Assembly (NCBI RefSeq): GCF_001642695.1
Contig: NZ_LWCC02000005.1
Span: 4,496,065-4,546,373 of the forward strand
Direction: 5' to 3'
From: Streptomyces chilikensis
GTDB taxonomy: Bacteria > Actinomycetota > Actinomycetes > Streptomycetales > Streptomycetaceae
Length of the DNA stretch: 50,309 nucleotides
Under the pieces are notes generated by a model that ran no database searches, had not been told where the DNA came from, and was given only the letters and a program-made list of their open reading frames with translations. Positions within the stretch are counted from its first letter, which is position 1. Each line of letters starts with the position of its first letter. Both the position numbers and the translations under genes were made by a program. Below are positions 45,289 to 50,309 of this stretch, in pieces.

Positions 45289-47664
45289 ATGACCACGGCC
45301 CCGTACAAGGACGTCCTGCCCGACGACGAGGTGCGCACCCTGCTCGCGCACTGGCGGGCGGCCAACTACCTCTCGGCGGGGCAGATCTACCTGCTCGCCA
45401 ACCCCCTGCTGACCGAGCCGCTGCGCCCCGAGCACGTCAAACCCCGGCTGCTGGGCCACTGGGGCACCTCCCCGGGCCTCAACCTGGTCTACACCCACAT
45501 GAACCGGGTGATCCGCAAGCGTGACCTGGAGGCGCTGGTGATCTGGGGGCCGGGGCACGGCGGACCCTCGGTGGTCGCCAACTCCTGGCTGGAGGGCAGC
45601 TACAGCGAGACCTACCCCGACATCTCCATGGACACCGAGGGCATGGAGAGGCTGTTCCGGCAGTTCTCCTTCCCCGGCGGGGTGCCCAGCCACGTCGCAC
45701 CCGAGACCCCCGGTTCCATCCACGAGGGCGGTGAGCTCGGCTACTCGCTCGCCCACGCCTACGGGGCCGCCTTCGACAACCCGCACCTGCTCGTCACCTG
45801 CGTCGTCGGTGACGGGGAGGCGGAGACCGGCCCCCTCGCCACCTCGTGGCACTCCAACAAGTTCCTCGACCCCGTCAACGACGGCGCGGTGCTGCCGATC
45901 CTCCACCTCAACGGCTACAAGATCGCCAACCCCACGGTCCTCTCCCGCCTCCCCGAGCGCGAACTGGACGAGCTGCTGCGCGGCTACGGCCACGACCCCG
46001 TCCACGTCACCGGGTCCGACCCCGAGCAGGTCCACCGCGACATGGCGGCCGCCCTCGACCAGGTCCTCGACCGCATCGCGCTGATCCAGCGCACCGCCCG
46101 CGAGGAGGGCGTCACCGACCGCCCCCGCTGGCCCATGATCGTGCTGCGCACCCCCAAGGGATGGACCGGACCCGCCGAGGTCGACGGCGTCCCCGTCGAG
46201 AACACCTGGCGCGCCCACCAGGTCCCCCTGGCCGGCGTCCGCGACAACCCCGACCACCTGGCGCTCCTGGAACAGTGGCTGCGCTCCTACCGGCCCGAGG
46301 AACTCTTCGACGACACCGGAGCCCCCGTCGCCGACGTGCTGGCCTGCGTGCCCGGGGGCGCCCGGCGGCTCGGCTCCAGCCCGCACGCCAACGGCGGGCT
46401 GCTCACCCGCCGGCTGCCCGTCCCGCCCCTCGACGACTTCGCGGTCCCCGTCGAGCGGCCCGGCGCCGGCACCCACGAACCCACCAGGGTGCTCGGCGCC
46501 CTCCTCGAACAGGTCATGAAGAACACCGCCTCACGGCGCGACTTCCGGCTGGTCGGCCCCGACGAGACCGACTCCAACCGGCTCTCCGCCGTCTTCGGCG
46601 CCACCGGCAAGGCATGGCAGGGCGAGACCCTCCCCGTCGACGTCAACCTCGACCGGCACGGCCGCGTCCTGGAAGTCCTCTCCGAGCACCTCTGCCAGGG
46701 CTGGCTGGAGGGCTACAACCTCACCGGCCGGCACGGCCTGTTCTCCTGCTACGAGGCCTTCGTCCACATCGTCGACTCGATGGTCAACCAGCACATCAAG
46801 TGGCTGAAGACCTCCCGCGCCCTCTCCTGGCGCGCGCCCGTCCCCTCCCTGAACTACCTGCTGACCTCGCACGTCTGGCGGCAGGACCACAACGGCTTCT
46901 CCCACCAGGACCCCGGATTCGTCGACCACGTCCTCAACAAGAGCCCCGAGGTGGTCCGCGTCTACCTGCCGCCGGACGCCAACACCCTGCTGTCGGTGGC
47001 CGACCACGCGCTGCGCAGCAAGGACTACGTCAACGTCATCGTCGCCGGCAAGCAGCCCTGCTTCGACTGGCTCTCCATGGACGAGGCCAAGGCGCACTGC
47101 GCCCGCGGCGCCGGCATCTGGGAATGGGCCGGCAGCGAACAGGGCCGCGAACCCGACGTGGTCCTCGCCTGCGCGGGCGACGTGCCCACCCAGGAGGTCC
47201 TGGCCGCCGCCAAACTGCTGCGGCGGCACCTGCCCGACCTCGCCGTCCGGGTCGTCAACGTCGTCGACATGACGCGGCTGCTGCCCAAGGAGGAACACCC
47301 GCACGGGCTCTCGGAGGCCGAGTTCCACGGCCTGTTCACCTCCGACAAGCCGGTCGTCTTCGCCTACCACGGCTACCCGTGGCTGATCCACCGGCTCGCC
47401 TACCGCCGTGCCGGCCACGCCCACCTGCACGTCCGCGGCTACAAGGAGGCCGGCACCACCACCACACCGTTCGACATGGTCGTCCAGAACGACCTCGACC
47501 GGTACCGCCTGGTGATGGACGTCATCGACCGGGTGCCCGGCCTCGCCGTGCGGGCCGCCGCCGTACGCCAGGCCATGGCGGACGCCAGGGCCCGCCACCA
47601 CGCCCACATCCGCGCCACCGGCCAGGACATGCCGGAGGTCGCGGAATGGAGCTGGGACGACTGA
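45289..47664 (+). CDS. xfp: Phosphoketolase (xylulose-5-P/fructose-6-P)
   Basis: This complete 791-residue TPP-dependent phosphoketolase cleaves xylulose-5-phosphate or fructose-6-phosphate with phosphate to acetyl-phosphate and an aldose phosphate, giving one ATP per acetate through acetate kinase. TPP and active-site motifs: WGPGHGGPS (86-94), GDGEAETGP (174-182), [11 protein letters not shown] (206-216), and later [32 protein letters not shown]. Length is standard. It sits between the Usp gene and the GH65 phosphorylase, 38 nt before the latter, as an apparent three-gene operon. A second copy's 3' end begins the window. Confidence 0.97.
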   Translation: MTTAPYKDVLPDDEVRTLLAHWRAANYLSAGQIYLLANPLLTEPLRPEHVKPRLLGHWGTSPGLNLVYTHMNRVIRKRDLEALVIWGPGHGGPSVVANSWLEGSYSETYPDISMDTEGMERLFRQFSFPGGVPSHVAPETPGSIHEGGELGYSLAHAYGAAFDNPHLLVTCVVGDGEAETGPLATSWHSNKFLDPVNDGAVLPILHLNGYKIANPTVLSRLPERELDELLRGYGHDPVHVTGSDPEQVHRDMAAALDQVLDRIALIQRTAREEGVTDRPRWPMIVLRTPKGWTGPAEVDGVPVENTWRAHQVPLAGVRDNPDHLALLEQWLRSYRPEELFDDTGAPVADVLACVPGGARRLGSSPHANGGLLTRRLPVPPLDDFAVPVERPGAGTHEPTRVLGALLEQVMKNTASRRDFRLVGPDETDSNRLSAVFGATGKAWQGETLPVDVNLDRHGRVLEVLSEHLCQGWLEGYNLTGRHGLFSCYEAFVHIVDSMVNQHIKWLKTSRALSWRAPVPSLNYLLTSHVWRQDHNGFSHQDPGFVDHVLNKSPEVVRVYLPPDANTLLSVADHALRSKDYVNVIVAGKQPCFDWLSMDEAKAHCARGAGIWEWAGSEQGREPDVVLACAGDVPTQEVLAAAKLLRRHLPDLAVRVVNVVDMTRLLPKEEHPHGLSEAEFHGLFTSDKPVVFAYHGYPWLIHRLAYRRAGHAHLHVRGYKEAGTTTTPFDMVVQNDLDRYRLVMDVIDRVPGLAVRAAAVRQAMADARARHHAHIRATGQDMPEVAEWSWDD

Positions 47665-47702
47665 CCGGCCGCCCGCCGCACCACGAGTCCCGAGGAGACG
47701 CC

Positions 47703-50087
47703 ATGGCCGAGTGGACCTGGGAGTACGAGGGCTACGACCCCGCGCAGGAGAAACTGCGCGAGTCCCTGTGCACGCTCGGCAACGGATACCTCGCCACCAG
47801 GGGCGCCGTTCCCGAGTGCGCGCGGGACCGGGTCCACTACCCCGGCACCTACGCGGCCGGCTGCTACAACCGGCTCGTCTCCGACATCGCGGGCCGGCAC
47901 GTCGACAACGAGGACGTCGTCAACCTGCCCAACTGGCTGCCCCTGCGCTTCCGCACCGCCACCGGCCACTGGTTCACCCCCGACACCCACGTCACCGAGG
48001 AGTACCGGCAACGCCTCGACCTGCGCCGCGGCGTCCTGGAGCGCTCCATGCGCTACCTGGACGCCGACGGCCGCGCCGTCCGGGTGCGCCAGTTCCGCGT
48101 CGTCCACATGGCCGACCCGCACCTGGCCCTGCTGCGCACCGAACTCACCCCCGACGGCTGGTCCGGGGCGCTGGAGATCGAGTCCGCGCTCGACGCAGGC
48201 GTCACCAACGGCAACGTCGACCGCTACAGGGACCTCGCCTCCCAGCACCTCACCCACATCCAGCCCGGCGTCACCGAGGAGGGCGTGGCCTGGGTGCGGT
48301 GCCGGACCACCACCTCGGACATCCGCGTCGCCCTGGCCGCCCGCACGGAGGCCGACGCCCCCGCGGAGGTCCTCACCGAACAGACGGAGACCTCCGTCGC
48401 CCGGCTGATGCGCGTCTCCGTCGCCGACGGCCACACCGTCACCGTCGACAAGACCGTCGCCCTCCACACCTCGCGCGACCCCGCCATCAGCGACCCGGTG
48501 CACGCCGCCCTCGACCGCGTCGGCCGGGCCGGCGGGTTCGAGACGCTGCTGGAGTCCCACTTCACCGCCTGGGAACACCTGTGGCGCGGCGCCGAGATCG
48601 ACGTCGCCGGAGAGGCCGGCCCGGTGCTGCGGTTCCACCTCTTCCACGTGCTCCAGGTCCTCTCCCCGCACACCGCCGAGCTCGACGTCGGCGTGCCCGC
48701 CCGCGGCCTGCACGGCGAGGCCTACCGCGGCCACGTCTTCTGGGACGAGCTGTTCGTCCTGCCCTTCCTCAACCTGCACTTCCCCGAGGTCTCCCGAGCC
48801 CTGCTCACCTACCGCCACCGCCGCCTGGAGCGCGCCCGGTTCAACGCCACCGACGCCGGCTACCGGGGCGCCCTGTACCCCTGGCAGAGCGGCAGCGACG
48901 GCCGCGAGGAGACCCAGCGGCTCCACCTCAACCCGCGCTCCGGACGCTGGCTGCCCGACCACAGCCACCTCCAGCACCACGTCGGCTCCGCCATCGCCTA
49001 CAACGTCTGGCGCTACGCCGAGGCCACCGGCGACACCGGCTTCCTGCACGGCAAGGGCGCCGACATGCTCCTCCAGATCGCGCGGTTCTGGGCCGACTTC
49101 GCCACCTACGACAAGGACCTGGAGCGCTACCGCATCCGCGGCGTGGTCGGCCCCGACGAGTACCACGAGGGGTACCCCGGCGCCACCCGCCCCGGCCTCG
49201 ACGACAACGCCTACACCAACGTCGCCGCCTCCTGGGTCATCGCCCGCGCCCTCGACCTCCTCGGCGAGCTCCCCGAACCCCTCCGCCGCGACATCACCGA
49301 ACGCACCGGCGTCGACGACGCCGAACTCGAGCACTGGGACGACGTCTCCCGCCGGCTGCACGTGCCCTTCCACTCCGGGGTCATCAGCCAGTTCTCCGGC
49401 TACGGGGAGCTCGAGGAACTCGACTGGCACGGCTACCGCGCCAAGTACGGCGACATCCGGCGGCTCGACCGGATCCTGGAGGCGGAGGGCGACACCGTCA
49501 ACCGCTACCAGGCCTCCAAACAGGCCGACGTCCTGATGCTCGGCTACCTCTTCACGCCGGGCGAGCTGCGCGCCCAGTTCCAGCGGCTCGGCCACGACCT
49601 CGACGACGAGACCTGGCAGCGCACCGTCGACCACTACCTGGCCCGCACCAGCCACGGCTCGACGCTCAGCAGCCTGGTCCACGGCTGGGTGCTCGCCCGC
49701 GCCCGGCGCGCCCGGGCGTGGGAGTTCGTCCAGGAGGCGCTGGCCGGGGACATCGCCGACGTCCAGGGCGGCACGACGGGGGAGGGCATCCACCTGGGCG
49801 CCATGGCCGGCACCCTCGACATGGTCCAGCGGTGCCTGCCGGGCCTGGGGACCCGGGCGGGCGCCCTCCGGTTCGACCCGGTGCCGCTGCCGCAGATGTC
49901 CGAGTACCGGTTCTCCCTGCGGTACCGGGGCCACTGGGGGGTCAGGGTCCGGCTGCGCCGGAACGAGCTGGAGATCTCCGTCGCCGCGGCCGCCCAGGAA
50001 CCGGTCACGGTGCACCTGGGGGAGTGGACCGAGTCGCTGGCCCCCGGCGAGACCCGCACGGTCTCCCTGCGGCAGCCGGAGGCCTGA
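47703..50087 (+). CDS. Glycoside hydrolase family 65 disaccharide phosphorylase
   Basis: This 794-residue GH65 protein phosphorolyses an alpha-linked disaccharide (maltose, trehalose or kojibiose type) to beta-glucose-1-phosphate and glucose. Landmarks: N-terminal beta domain LRESLCTLGNGYLATRGA; catalytic (alpha/alpha)6 domain with ARGLHGEAYRGHVFWDELFVLPFL and YPWQSGSDGREET; general acid Glu486 in VVGPDEYHEG; YQASKQADVLML and LARTSHGSTLSSLVHGWV, the phosphate-binding region. Length matches the phosphorylases. No beta-phosphoglucomutase gene follows in the window. It is translated from ATG 47703 with CGAGGAG upstream, 38 nt after xfp, so the pair probably acts together. Confidence 0.93.
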   Translation: MAEWTWEYEGYDPAQEKLRESLCTLGNGYLATRGAVPECARDRVHYPGTYAAGCYNRLVSDIAGRHVDNEDVVNLPNWLPLRFRTATGHWFTPDTHVTEEYRQRLDLRRGVLERSMRYLDADGRAVRVRQFRVVHMADPHLALLRTELTPDGWSGALEIESALDAGVTNGNVDRYRDLASQHLTHIQPGVTEEGVAWVRCRTTTSDIRVALAARTEADAPAEVLTEQTETSVARLMRVSVADGHTVTVDKTVALHTSRDPAISDPVHAALDRVGRAGGFETLLESHFTAWEHLWRGAEIDVAGEAGPVLRFHLFHVLQVLSPHTAELDVGVPARGLHGEAYRGHVFWDELFVLPFLNLHFPEVSRALLTYRHRRLERARFNATDAGYRGALYPWQSGSDGREETQRLHLNPRSGRWLPDHSHLQHHVGSAIAYNVWRYAEATGDTGFLHGKGADMLLQIARFWADFATYDKDLERYRIRGVVGPDEYHEGYPGATRPGLDDNAYTNVAASWVIARALDLLGELPEPLRRDITERTGVDDAELEHWDDVSRRLHVPFHSGVISQFSGYGELEELDWHGYRAKYGDIRRLDRILEAEGDTVNRYQASKQADVLMLGYLFTPGELRAQFQRLGHDLDDETWQRTVDHYLARTSHGSTLSSLVHGWVLARARRARAWEFVQEALAGDIADVQGGTTGEGIHLGAMAGTLDMVQRCLPGLGTRAGALRFDPVPLPQMSEYRFSLRYRGHWGVRVRLRRNELEISVAAAAQEPVTVHLGEWTESLAPGETRTVSLRQPEA

Positions 50088-50138
50088 CGCGCCGGGCCTG
50101 ACGCGCCGGGCCCGACGCACCGGGCCTGACGCCCGGGC
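50084..50138 (+). repeat. Four tandem copies of a 14-bp unit covering the GH65 stop codon
   Basis: CTGACGCGCCGGGC is perfect at 50084-50097 and 50098-50111, changed at two bases at 50112-50125, and one base short at 50126-50138. The gene's TGA lies in the first unit. Confidence 0.85.
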
Positions 50139-50237
50139 CGGCGGGAGCCGGAGACCCGTTACGACCACCCCCGCGCATACGGTAAGCTTGATCCGCACGA
50201 TCACGCAGGGCGACCGCCCGGTGGCGTGAAGGTGCAT

Positions 50238-50309
<72 letters not shown>

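Overview
The window is very GC-rich DNA (GC-biased third codon positions, short intergenic gaps, GTG/TTG starts) and reads as a Streptomyces chromosome. Supporting marks are a conservon remnant (roadblock plus DUF742), a CebR operator in front of a secreted GH48 cellulase, an ECF sigma/YCII pair, several apparently leaderless promoters and tdh-kbl. I see no rRNA, CRISPR array, prophage, transposase or biosynthetic cluster.

Layout. 1-10,290: a fermentative, low-oxygen module: the 3' end of a phosphoketolase gene, a DoxX-like membrane protein with a disrupted 5' end, an Acg-type nitroreductase, bifunctional aldehyde-alcohol dehydrogenase AdhE, a small HPF/RaiA-like protein, and pyruvate formate-lyase with its activase (pflB-pflA). 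The nitroreductase and pflB share a 14-bp inverted repeat, GGGCCGAnnGTCCC, that resembles a DosR/DevR box. 10,340-14,680: an MFS-SDR-flavin monooxygenase operon divergent from a TetR gene, with a palindromic operator between them. 14,770-22,040: GH15 hydrolase, amino-acid permease, AraC-type regulator, two tiny hydrophilic proteins, an SDR and topoisomerase IB. 22,200-24,130: a conservon reduced to a kinase tail, CvnB and CvnC. 24,190-34,560: tdh-kbl (threonine to glycine), LysR, MmcQ/YjbR, tRNA-Pro(GGG), NUDIX-like, lhgO, an iron-siderophore-type lipoprotein, a TSUP permease, DinB and DUF309. 34,660-39,390: a second tRNA-Pro(GGG), a DUF4132 giant protein and, after it, an out-of-frame deletion scar that appears to join two former operon members. 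39,387-42,418: CebR-controlled GH48 cellulase. 42,486-44,124: ECF42-type sigma factor, its YCII partner and their probable self-recognised promoter. 44,335-50,087: universal stress protein, a complete phosphoketolase and a GH65 disaccharide phosphorylase. The window closes inside a third identical tRNA-Pro(GGG).

How the genes work together: phosphoketolase (acetyl-phosphate), PFL (acetyl-CoA plus formate) and AdhE (ethanol, NADH reoxidation) would let an obligate aerobe make ATP and balance redox without oxygen. GH65 phosphorolysis would supply sugar phosphate without spending ATP, and the HPF-like protein and universal stress protein fit dormancy. The two ends of the window each coincide with a 76-nt exact repeat also present inside it (phosphoketolase paralogue at the left, tRNA-Pro at the right). 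This suggests that the window is a complete contig broken at repeats.
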